Assembly: GCA_046758845.1 (NCBI GenBank)
Contig: JBHIBA010000125.1
Coordinates: forward strand, 1-12,374
DNA: 12,374 nucleotides
Source: JBHIBA01 sp046758845
GTDB lineage: Bacteria > UBA8248 > JACPRG01 > G963555815
Direction of reading: 5' to 3'
In this document: piece by piece, positions 1-6,063 of the stretch
How the letters are laid out: each line of letters starts with the position of its first letter
Position numbering within the stretch: the stretch's first letter is position 1
Translations under genes and position numbers: made by a program
The notes under the pieces: generated by a model
What the model saw: the letters and a program-made list of their open reading frames with translations, nothing else
Told to the model about the DNA's origin: nothing
The model's database searches: none

Positions 1-419
1 AGGAAAGGGACCACTGCCAACAAAAGAAAACCTGCAAGCCGCCATGACCTCATCGAAGCACCCTCCATTCTGCGGTTATCCGTGGGCCATTGGGGGAAGA
101 AGCCGTGGGCAGCCAACGCCCTCCTTAACGAAGCCCCGTGGACGAGAGCCCCGTCCCTGGAACCCCCCAACGTCCCGTGTTCCCCGTCTCGAGATTCTTC
201 TGATGACCGCGCCCGGCGGCCTCTATGCATCCCCTAACGGACATGCCGGACGCTTCGCTACAACGCTTTGGCGCGTCGCTCCAGACCTGGCGCCAGATCT
301 AGCGGAGGGCCCCGACGACAAATAAGGCGCACCCCCCCTGAGGGCTCTGGAATCCTTCTCCCTGGCGCCCTTTTCCTACAAAATTACCTCACTCACCGGC
401 TAAGGAACCATGATCTAGA
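1..419. other. Gene-free stretch at window start
   Basis: No supportable gene was found on either strand. The open frames here encode Pro/Arg/Gly-rich sequence without recognisable motifs, have no convincing ribosome binding site, and overlap each other, as expected by chance in GC-rich DNA. No tRNA, repeat array or insertion-sequence end was seen. A gene extending in from the left of the window cannot be excluded. Confidence 0.5.
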
Positions 420-423
420 TCAT
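410..423. repeat. 14-bp perfect palindrome
   Basis: The sequence ATGATCTAGATCAT is a perfect inverted repeat with no spacer. It overlaps the stop codon of the degraded TPR frame at 420-422. It could be an operator half-site pair or chance. No adjacent promoter or intact gene start gives it a clear role. Confidence 0.4.
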
Positions 424-848
424 TGCTTCTCAGTTAAGCGCCGGACTGCGGACGCGCCCCCCAAATGTGGGTCCAGAGCGAAAGAGAGACTTTTCCGGTG
501 GCGATCCCGCCCCGAGGGCGCGGCGGCTTCCTCCCTCTTCCCGAGCTTCTCGTACAGCCTCGCCAGGTTGTTCAGGGTCTTAACGATGTTCGGGCGGTCC
601 GGGGCTAGGTTTTTCTCGACGATGGTCAGCGCCCGCCGAGAGAGGGGTTCAGCCTTGGTATAGCGGGCCTTCACCTGGTAGAGCGAGGCCAGGAAGTGAT
701 CGGCGCCTTCTTCCCCGGGTGTGCTGTGGCGTACCCGCTCTCCACGGCTTACAGCAACCGCCTGGGCGGCGTTAACATAGATTTCGCCTTCTAGATGCTC
801 AACCCGCAGCCTGCCCTTGAGGACGCCGGACCCTACCCGGCCCTCAGG
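420..848 (-). pseudogene. Degraded tetratricopeptide-repeat (TPR) protein remnant
   Basis: A minus-strand frame open from just after a TAA at 849-851 to a TGA at 420-422 encodes about two kinesin-light-chain-type TPR units at 519-698. Visible pieces are HFLASLYQVKARYTKAEPL, then RRALTIVEKNLAP, then TLNNLARLYEKLGKREEAA. Right after that the frame loses TPR character. Shifting by two bases near 514 restores RRAL and EKSL in one frame, which is the expected next repeat, and then a stop follows. No good start codon or Shine-Dalgarno sequence exists upstream; the only nearby start is a GTG at 674 inside a repeat. The upstream part (VEHLEGEIYVNAAQAVAVSRGERV) faintly resembles a FecR-type beta segment, but this is weak. 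TPR proteins of this kind are protein-interaction scaffolds. I read this as a decayed gene fragment; a sequencing frameshift is the alternative. Confidence 0.6.
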
Positions 849-878
849 TTACCAACGAGCGGGTTCGCCGGAGATTCC

Positions 879-1658
879 TCACACAATTGCAATGATAGCG
901 ACACCCGACAGAACCAGCAGCCCTGCACCCGCTCGGCCGACAAGCCGGCCAAACGGCGCCACTTTCTCGACCAGAACGAAGACGGTTATCGCTGCAACCC
1001 AGAGCAGGTTCATCACGCCGCCAAAAAAGAGCAATGCCATCAGCACCCAACAGCAGCCAAGGCAATACGCACCGTGCTCCAACCCCATGACAAAAGCCCC
1101 CAGTGCGCCGTCTCGCCAATGGGTGGACAGAAACTCGACGGGTGAGCGGCATCGTCTCAGGCAGGCGTCCTTATAGGGCGTCCACTGATACAGGCCGGCG
1201 GCGATCAGCACGATCCCGCTGAACAACGGACTCGTGCTGACCATCATCGGTGAAAGCAACGCAGCTCGCTCCAAACCCCACTGCATAGCTGTCGCGACGA
1301 CGCTAAAGACGGTCCAGACGGTGACATAGCCCGCGAAGAAGGCGCCTGTTGGCGCGAGTGCCCGGCCACCAACTCCTCGCCTCCGACAGACAAGGCCGTA
1401 GAGCAGGATCACCGGCGTCGCGCTGGGCACCATCATGCCGATCATCATCACAGCCCACATGACAAACATCAGCACGGCGTCGACCGCAGTCCACGGTCCG
1501 AGCCGCCCCATCGCCGACATGACGCCGCCCATGTCGTCCATCCCAGCGGCTAACGACATCAGATAAACCCAGGCGAGCGCCGTCACAACTACGAGTCCGG
1601 CGAGTACCACCAGCCGGTCGCGCTTCAGGAATCCTTCGACTGCTCTCCCGGTGGCCAT
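879..1658 (-). CDS. DUF2182 multi-pass membrane protein (COG5486-like)
   Basis: Predicted integral membrane protein of 259 residues with about six or seven hydrophobic segments. Family hallmarks: a Met-rich helix at residues 64-79 (MFVMWAVMMIGMMVPS), the motif YQWTPYKDACLRRCRSP at 157-173 with Cys166 and Cys170, and HGAYCLGCCW at 195-204 with His195, Cys199, Cys202 and Cys203. The family has been described as a predicted metal-binding membrane protein; the reaction or cargo is unknown. The start is the ATG at 1658, 7 bases after the upstream DUF1326 stop, with AGGTGTGAG as ribosome binding site. An in-frame upstream start at 1718 would overlap that gene and add a non-membrane tail, so it is less likely. 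The spacing implies translation from one mRNA with the DUF1326 gene. Clustered Met, Cys and His suggest soft-metal or thiol chemistry, by inference only. Confidence 0.88.
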   Translation of the reverse strand: MATGRAVEGFLKRDRLVVLAGLVVVTALAWVYLMSLAAGMDDMGGVMSAMGRLGPWTAVDAVLMFVMWAVMMIGMMVPSATPVILLYGLVCRRRGVGGRALAPTGAFFAGYVTVWTVFSVVATAMQWGLERAALLSPMMVSTSPLFSGIVLIAAGLYQWTPYKDACLRRCRSPVEFLSTHWRDGALGAFVMGLEHGAYCLGCCWVLMALLFFGGVMNLLWVAAITVFVLVEKVAPFGRLVGRAGAGLLVLSGVAIIAIV

Positions 1659-1665
1659 AACGAGC

Positions 1666-2325
1666 TCACACCTGACCGAGGGGGTAGCTCTGTTCCTCGA
1701 TGACGCCGTAAGGTCCATAAGCGGCGTAGGTCAAAAAGCCGTAGCAGTCCTTGTGATTCTGGGTGATTGCCCCGGCGCTCCAGAACGTACTGCTGGCCAT
1801 TTCCGCCTCACGAAATTCGAAGCCCTCCGGCAGCTTGATCAGGGCTCGGTGGGGCGCGCCGGTCACCGGATTACGGATCGATTCGAGTGACGCTTCGAGC
1901 ACGTTCGGCACCGCCATGCGCCCGGTCCTGCCCTCGAGGTCCCACTCGAACTCGATCCTGGCGAATACCGGGTCGAACTCCCGGTCGACGGTGGACCCAT
2001 AGATATTGAACACCGTCGTCGGCTCTTGCTCCTCCCCCGACAAGATCTTAAAGAGCGCGTCACGCTGCTCCTCTGTGGAGCGCTCATCAACGATGCCCTG
2101 GTAGGCTCCACCCCCTTCGTGCACGGGTCCCGGCCAGCGGTATACCCCGGCGAAACGCAGGGCATCGAGCCGAACGTCACCGAAATACCCTTCGATGATC
2201 TCGTAGGCCTCCACACCTTCACAGGGCTTGCGCGTGGGGGGGGCGTTGAATTCGCACGGACACCCGTAATCGCAACTGCACGAGACAAGTCGCTTGACCT
2301 TGATCATCCAATCTATATAAGCCAT
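1666..2325 (-). CDS. DUF1326 domain-containing Cys-rich protein
   Basis: Soluble protein of 219 residues, full length for the DUF1326 family, whose function is unknown. The N-terminal signature is present: residues 16-28 read CSCDYGCPCEFNA, with Cys16, Cys18, Cys22 and Cys24, then a fifth Cys at 35 in PCEG. A C-terminal NHKDC motif (His191, Cys194) may join the same site. There is no signal peptide or membrane segment, so it is predicted cytoplasmic. The ATG at 2325 is supported by GAGGAG five bases upstream. It is the first gene of a pair with the DUF2182 membrane gene 7 bases downstream, an association seen repeatedly for these two families. The cysteines could bind a metal or a cluster, or act as redox thiols; the sequence does not decide between these. 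Confidence 0.9.
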   Translation of the reverse strand: MAYIDWMIKVKRLVSCSCDYGCPCEFNAPPTRKPCEGVEAYEIIEGYFGDVRLDALRFAGVYRWPGPVHEGGGAYQGIVDERSTEEQRDALFKILSGEEQEPTTVFNIYGSTVDREFDPVFARIEFEWDLEGRTGRMAVPNVLEASLESIRNPVTGAPHRALIKLPEGFEFREAEMASSTFWSAGAITQNHKDCYGFLTYAAYGPYGVIEEQSYPLGQV

Positions 2326-2385
2326 CGGCTCTCCTCGTGACCCGCCGCGCGCAGCAACCGTTGGAACGCCCGTACAACCTCGAAC

Positions 2386-2415
2386 ATTCCATTCACCTGG
2401 AATTTCTCACTTCAA
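2386..2415 (-). promoter_or_regulatory. Possible promoter for the DUF1326-DUF2182 operon
   Basis: Reading the minus strand, TTGAAG (2410-2415) and TGGAAT (2386-2391) are separated by 18 bases, each matching four of six sigma-70 consensus positions. They lie about 60-90 bases upstream of the DUF1326 ATG. This is the best candidate in the spacer but it is weak. Confidence 0.3.
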
Positions 2416-2523
2416 CTCTTGACGGAGGCGCACCGGGCTCTCACCGCTGGTTGGGGCAATAACAAGCCCCTGCGCCCGGCCTGTCAACGGTGGTTTGGAA
2501 CCGCGAAAACCGCTTCGGGGCGT

Positions 2524-2550
2524 CCCCTTTTCAGTACGTCTGAAAGGGGG
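2524..2550. terminator. Strong terminator-like hairpin
   Basis: CCCCTTTTCAG and CTGAAAGGGGG form an 11-bp stem with one G-U pair, enclosing the 5-base loop TACGT. On the plus strand it is followed by CTTTGTTTCC, a broken U tract. On the minus strand, where livF ends about 150 bases earlier, no U tract follows. It may end liv-operon transcription imperfectly, or block plus-strand (antisense) transcription from the spacer. Confidence 0.5.
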
Positions 2551-2655
2551 CTTTGTTTCCAGGGAGGCGGTGTCAGGGGTTTGTTGAGACAGGGCACGCC
2601 GCGGCCGTTTGTCGGACGATGGGATGACTTCCCGCTATTGACGGGGAAATGGTTG

Positions 2656-2693
2656 ACCGCCCCGCCTGGCGACGCAATTTGCGGCCCGGCGGT
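2656..2693 (-). other. GC-rich inverted repeat just after livF
   Basis: ACCGCC (2656-2661) and GGCGGT (2688-2693) are complementary and enclose a second small inverted repeat, CGC-AATTT-GCG. The structure begins a few bases past the livF stop on the transcribed strand. It lacks a U tract, so it would stabilise or process a 3' end rather than be a classical intrinsic terminator. Confidence 0.35.
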
Positions 2694-2698
2694 AGAGG

Positions 2699-3430
2699 CT
2701 ATACGCCCAGGTAATACTTCTTGACCAGTTCGTTTTCGCTCAGTTCCTTCGCGCTTTTCCCCTCGAACGCAATCTTCCCTTCCACAATGATGTAACCCCT
2801 GTTAGCGATCTTGATGGCCTGATTGAAGTTTTGCTCCGCCATGAGGACGGTGAGGTTGTGCTCTTCTTTCATCTCTTTGATCTTGGCGATCACCCGGCTG
2901 ACGAGGATCGGAGCCAACCCCAGGGAAGGCTCGTCCACCAGGAGGATCTTGGGCGCCGACATCACCGCCCGGGCGATGGCCAGCATTTGCTGCTCGCCTC
3001 CGCTCAAGCTCCCGGCTTGTTGTCTTCTCCGCTCTTCCAGAACGGGAAAGGCCTCGAAACAAAACTTGATGTTTGCGTTGATGTCTTTCCGGGCGTTTGT
3101 CCGGTAGGCGCCGAGAACGAGGTTCTCTTCGACCGTCAATTTTGGGAACAGCCTTCTGCCCTCCGGGACCAGCGTAATGCCCAGGTTCACGACCTCTTCC
3201 GGGGCCTTACCGACCAGGTCGATTCGCTCGCCGTCTGATTCGAGATAGATTTCACCCCGGTCGGGCGACACCATGCCCATGATGCACTTCATCAGGGTGC
3301 TTTTCCCGTTTCCGTTCGTCCCCATCAGGGCCACCGTCTCTCCGTCTGTCACGTCCATGCAGACCCCGTGAAGGACCCTCACGGCTCCGTAGCCGGCCTC
3401 TACGTCTTTGACGACGATGCTATTCGCCAA
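2699..3430 (-). CDS. livF: Branched-chain-amino-acid-type ABC transporter ATPase LivF
   Basis: One of two ATP-hydrolysing subunits that power the LivH-LivM permease on the cytoplasmic membrane face. The protein has 243 residues, normal for LivF. Walker A is GTNGNGKST at 37-45, the signature LSGGEQQ at 142-148, and Walker B ILLVDEP at 162-168. After Walker B the H-loop position reads AEQN rather than having His, which is usual in LivF proteins. The start is a TTG at 3430, overlapping the end of livG by 11 bases, with GGAGAGG seven bases upstream; no other start fits because the domain begins at once. Overlap suggests translational coupling to livG. It is the last gene of the five-gene operon. 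The substrate depends on the binding protein and is unknown. Confidence 0.95.
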   Translation of the reverse strand: MANSIVVKDVEAGYGAVRVLHGVCMDVTDGETVALMGTNGNGKSTLMKCIMGMVSPDRGEIYLESDGERIDLVGKAPEEVVNLGITLVPEGRRLFPKLTVEENLVLGAYRTNARKDINANIKFCFEAFPVLEERRRQQAGSLSGGEQQMLAIARAVMSAPKILLVDEPSLGLAPILVSRVIAKIKEMKEEHNLTVLMAEQNFNQAIKIANRGYIIVEGKIAFEGKSAKELSENELVKKYYLGV

Positions 3431-4148
3431 GGTAGGCCCTCTCCACGTTTTCGTTGTTCACGACCTCCTCGGGCGTGCCTTCGGCGATCTTCTGCCCCGC
3501 GTCGAGGACGGAGATTCTCTCGGAGAAGTTCATCACGGCCCGCATGATGTGCTCGATCATGATGATCGTGATCCCGCGCTCGTTGAGGCGGAAGAGCATC
3601 TCGATGATCTCGTCCACCTCCGAGCTCGACAGGCCCGCCATGGCCTCATCGAGAATCAGCAATTTCGGACCGGCCGCCAGCGCCCGTGCGAGCTCCAGCT
3701 TTCGCATTTCGATCTGGGACAAGCCGCCCGGTTTCACCTCCGCCTTGTCCTCAAGGCCGGTGAGCCGAAGGACCTCCCTGGCCTCCGGCTGGACGTCCAC
3801 TTTGTGGGAGTCGAAGTGGGCCGCGTACTCCAGGGGGATGCAGAGGTTTTCCAGCACCGTCATGCTCACGAAGGGTTTCGGAATTTGAAAGCTCCGCACC
3901 AGGCCCATCCTGGCCCTTTTGTACGCGGGCAGGGACGTGATGTCCTGTCCGTCGAAGAGGACTTTGCCGCCGTCGCACGGCAGGGCACCGGACACGCAGT
4001 TGATGAGGGTCGTCTTGCCGGAGCCGTTGGGGCCGATGAGGCCGAACCGCTCCCCGGCGTTGACGTGAAGGCTGACCTGGCTCAGGGCCTGGAAGCCGCC
4101 GAAGTGTTTCGACACGTTTTGTACGTCGAGAAGGCGTTCGGATTTCAT
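3420..4148 (-). CDS. livG: Branched-chain-amino-acid-type ABC transporter ATPase LivG, variant signature
   Basis: Second ATPase subunit of the importer, 242 residues from the ATG at 4148. Walker A is GPNGSGKTT at 39-47, Walker B KLLILDEA at 162-169, and the H-loop His is at 200 (MIEHIMRAV). The ABC signature is unusual: LSQIEMRKLELARAL at 143-157 replaces the common LSGGQ or LSYGQ and lacks the glycine. The D-loop region reads DEAMAGLSSSE. This matches a known LivG subgroup with degenerate signatures and DExMAGL, so it is probably functional, paired with the canonical signature of LivF. The open frame extends far upstream but only as antiparallel overlap of livM, so it was trimmed. A GTG at about 4163, overlapping the livM stop, is a possible alternative start. 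The ribosome binding site is weak, suggesting coupling to livM, whose stop is 11 bases upstream. Confidence 0.93.
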   Translation of the reverse strand: MKSERLLDVQNVSKHFGGFQALSQVSLHVNAGERFGLIGPNGSGKTTLINCVSGALPCDGGKVLFDGQDITSLPAYKRARMGLVRSFQIPKPFVSMTVLENLCIPLEYAAHFDSHKVDVQPEAREVLRLTGLEDKAEVKPGGLSQIEMRKLELARALAAGPKLLILDEAMAGLSSSEVDEIIEMLFRLNERGITIIMIEHIMRAVMNFSERISVLDAGQKIAEGTPEEVVNNENVERAYLGE

Positions 4149-4159
4149 GCGCGCTTTTT

Positions 4160-5110
4160 CTAGCACGTCTTCCGAAACAGACCCAGGAGCTTTCTGAACA
4201 GACCCACGAGTCCCTCGGGTGCAAGGATGACAAACCCAACCAGCGCCACGCCCACGAAGAACAGAGCCCATTCCGAGCGGATCGTCACGGTCAAGAGCTG
4301 TTGAGCGGTCGCCAACAAGACCGCCCCGACGACGGGACCCAGCCACGTCGTGGTCCCGCCGATCAACGGCATGGCCAGGCTGTTCACCGCATAGTCGAGG
4401 CTGAAAGCGGAAGAAGGCTCCATGTACGTAATGTAATACGGAAAGGGGGCGCCGGCTACGCCCATCAGGAATCCGCTCACCGTCGTGGCGAACAGCTTCA
4501 GCTTCAGGACCGGCACGCCCATGCACTCGGCCGCCTCCTCATTGTCCCGTATGGCCGCCAGCCCCCTTCCGATCCAGGAGTTCTCGATGAACCAGGCGAC
4601 GGCCACGGACAAAACGGCGAGGACCACCATCATGGCGAAGAGGAATTCCACATAGTTCGAGAAGAAGGGGATGTTCCTCGGCCGGATGATGTAGATCCCT
4701 CTCGCCCCCCCGACGTACTCCCAGTTATCGGCAAAGGTTTTCAAGACAATCGCGAGCGCCAGCGTAGCGATGGCGAAAAACACACCCCTGAGCCGGAGCG
4801 TGAGATAACCGATGCCCAAGCCCAAGAGGCCGGAGATGATGCCTCCGCAGAGGACCAGAAGGAGGAAGTGGGCCTTGAACGCCTTGATGAGGGCGACGGC
4901 CGTGTAGGCCCCTATGGCGAAAAACCCCGCCGTGCCGAAATTCACATAGCCGGTGTATCCCCCGAGGATGTTCCATGCGGTTGCGAGGATGATGTACTGA
5001 AGGACGACGTAGGTAGCGAAATAGTAATACTGGTTCTGCATGAAGCCTGTAAGAATGAAGCCCGCCGCGACGATGGCGGCCGCCGCCAGGAGAAGCAATC
5101 TGCTTTTCAA
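4160..5110 (-). CDS. livM: Branched-chain-amino-acid-type ABC transporter permease LivM
   Basis: Membrane permease subunit of 316 residues with about nine hydrophobic segments. Family features include GGYTGYVNFGTAGFFAIGAY near residues 50-69, RLRGVFFAIATLALA near 105-119, and the ATPase-docking loop RDNEEAAECMGV followed by a Gly/Ala-rich helix. The start is a TTG at 5110. This unusual codon is strongly supported by GGGAGGT five bases upstream, and that Shine-Dalgarno sequence overlaps the livH stop TAA at 5114-5116. This implies tight coupling of the two permease subunits. It pairs with LivH to form the translocation path for the ligand delivered by the binding protein encoded at 6064-7335. 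Confidence 0.95.
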   Translation of the reverse strand: MKSRLLLLAAAAIVAAGFILTGFMQNQYYYFATYVVLQYIILATAWNILGGYTGYVNFGTAGFFAIGAYTAVALIKAFKAHFLLLVLCGGIISGLLGLGIGYLTLRLRGVFFAIATLALAIVLKTFADNWEYVGGARGIYIIRPRNIPFFSNYVEFLFAMMVVLAVLSVAVAWFIENSWIGRGLAAIRDNEEAAECMGVPVLKLKLFATTVSGFLMGVAGAPFPYYITYMEPSSAFSLDYAVNSLAMPLIGGTTTWLGPVVGAVLLATAQQLLTVTIRSEWALFFVGVALVGFVILAPEGLVGLFRKLLGLFRKTC

Positions 5111-5113
5111 GAA

Positions 5114-5986
5114 TTACCTCCCGAACAGGCCGGAGGGCCGAACCGCCAGAACGATCAAGAGGATCCCGAACGAAACGGTTAACGCCCAGGAAGGGCCGTA
5201 GAAGCTGGAGGTGAGGCTCTCCGCCACGCCCAGGATGAGAGAAGCCACCAGCGTTCCGCTGACGCTCCCCATCCCGCCGAGGACGACGATGGCGAAAACC
5301 CGTCCGATGTACTCCCGGTTGATGGACGGCTCAACGGTTGCAAGGATGATGAGGAGTGCGCCCGCGATGCTCGCCGTGGCGATGCCAATGCCGAAGGCGA
5401 TGGCCTTGATCCTGACGGGGTTGGCCCCCATGAGACGCAGCGCGCCGAGGTCCTGGGAAACCCCCATGATGGCCTTGCCGAAAAAGGTCCTGGAGAGAAA
5501 GAGATACAGGGCCAGCGTGATGACCAATCCTCCCAAGAACGGCACCAACAACCGGGTGGCGATCCCCACGGGGCCGATCTGGAAGGACTTGCCGATGTAC
5601 CGTGGCTCGAGCAGGCGGTAGTCGACGCCGTACAGGATGACCAGCAAGACCTCGATGATGAACAGGAGCCCAAAGAAGAACACCAGTCCCCGCAGGGACT
5701 CCGCCCCCCTCTTCTCGAAGCTGATGTAATAGACCAGGTAAACTGCGACCCCGATGAAAAAGAAGACCGGGGTGAAGATCAGCCCCGCAAGTATGGGGTC
5801 GATCCCGAAGTTTTCGTACATGATGAAGGCTACGTAGGAGCCCAGGATGACGAAGACGGGGTGAGCGATGTTCACGACGTCCAGCAGTCCGAAGACCAGG
5901 GAAAGCCCCAGGGTGACGGCGGCGTAGAAACCGCCCAGCAGCAGCCCTGCCACCAAGGAGTTCAACAGCAGATCAAGCGTGAGCAC
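5114..5986 (-). CDS. livH: Branched-chain-amino-acid-type ABC transporter permease LivH
   Basis: First permease subunit of the importer, 290 residues, highly hydrophobic throughout. Family motifs include LLLGGFYAAVTLGLSLVFGL near the N terminus, DVVNIAHP, the docking segment DLGALRLMGANP, and GRVFAIVVLGGMGSVSGTL near the C terminus. I chose the GTG at 5986: GGGAGAAG lies just upstream and translation then begins directly with the first helix. A longer frame starting at 6025 would begin inside the upstream stem-loop and is unlikely. It follows the binding-protein gene after a 77-base gap that contains a long hairpin, and it is nearly contiguous with livM. Confidence 0.94.
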   Translation of the reverse strand: MLTLDLLLNSLVAGLLLGGFYAAVTLGLSLVFGLLDVVNIAHPVFVILGSYVAFIMYENFGIDPILAGLIFTPVFFFIGVAVYLVYYISFEKRGAESLRGLVFFFGLLFIIEVLLVILYGVDYRLLEPRYIGKSFQIGPVGIATRLLVPFLGGLVITLALYLFLSRTFFGKAIMGVSQDLGALRLMGANPVRIKAIAFGIGIATASIAGALLIILATVEPSINREYIGRVFAIVVLGGMGSVSGTLVASLILGVAESLTSSFYGPSWALTVSFGILLIVLAVRPSGLFGR

Positions 5987-6001
5987 AGAACTTCTCCCAA
6001 C

Positions 6002-6047
6002 ATGGAACAAGGGCGCGCGCCCCATCGGAGCGCGGCCCTTGTTCCAT
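6002..6047 (-). promoter_or_regulatory. Long intra-operon stem-loop between the binding-protein gene and livH
   Basis: ATGGAACAAGGGC (6002-6014) and GCCCTTGTTCCAT (6035-6047) pair perfectly over 13 bp. A further five GC pairs form past a one-base bulge, with a 9-base loop. It lies 16 bases after the binding-protein stop and about 15 bases before the livH start, with no U tract following on the transcribed strand. Such structures after binding-protein genes are known to protect the upstream message and reduce expression of the membrane genes; here that role is inferred. Confidence 0.75.
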
Positions 6048-6063
6048 CCAGCGGCTCGTTATC

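Larger units (their letters stand above)
2326..2698. other. Gene-free spacer between livF and the DUF1326 operon
   Basis: This 373-base spacer holds the DUF1326 ribosome binding site and possible promoter at its left end, a strong terminator-like hairpin at 2524-2550, and a GC-rich inverted repeat at 2656-2693 next to the livF stop. A plus-strand open frame crossing the region (about 100 codons) shows no protein-like features and runs into livF antisense, so I do not call it. Confidence 0.55.

Noticed and set aside
44..325. Plus-strand open frame of 93 codons at the window start
   Set aside because: Pro/Arg/Gly-rich composition without a domain; no ribosome binding site; probably chance.
2419..2724. 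Plus-strand open frame of about 101 codons in the livF-DUF1326 spacer
   Set aside because: No Shine-Dalgarno sequence, no motifs; it runs through two hairpins and into livF antisense.
3408..4163. Plus-strand open frame antisense to livG
   Set aside because: It exactly shadows livG in the antisense phase and contains no recognisable motif.
4301..5182. Plus-strand open frame of about 293 codons antisense to livM
   Set aside because: Low-complexity charged translation fully overlapping a well-supported permease gene. A typical GC-driven shadow.
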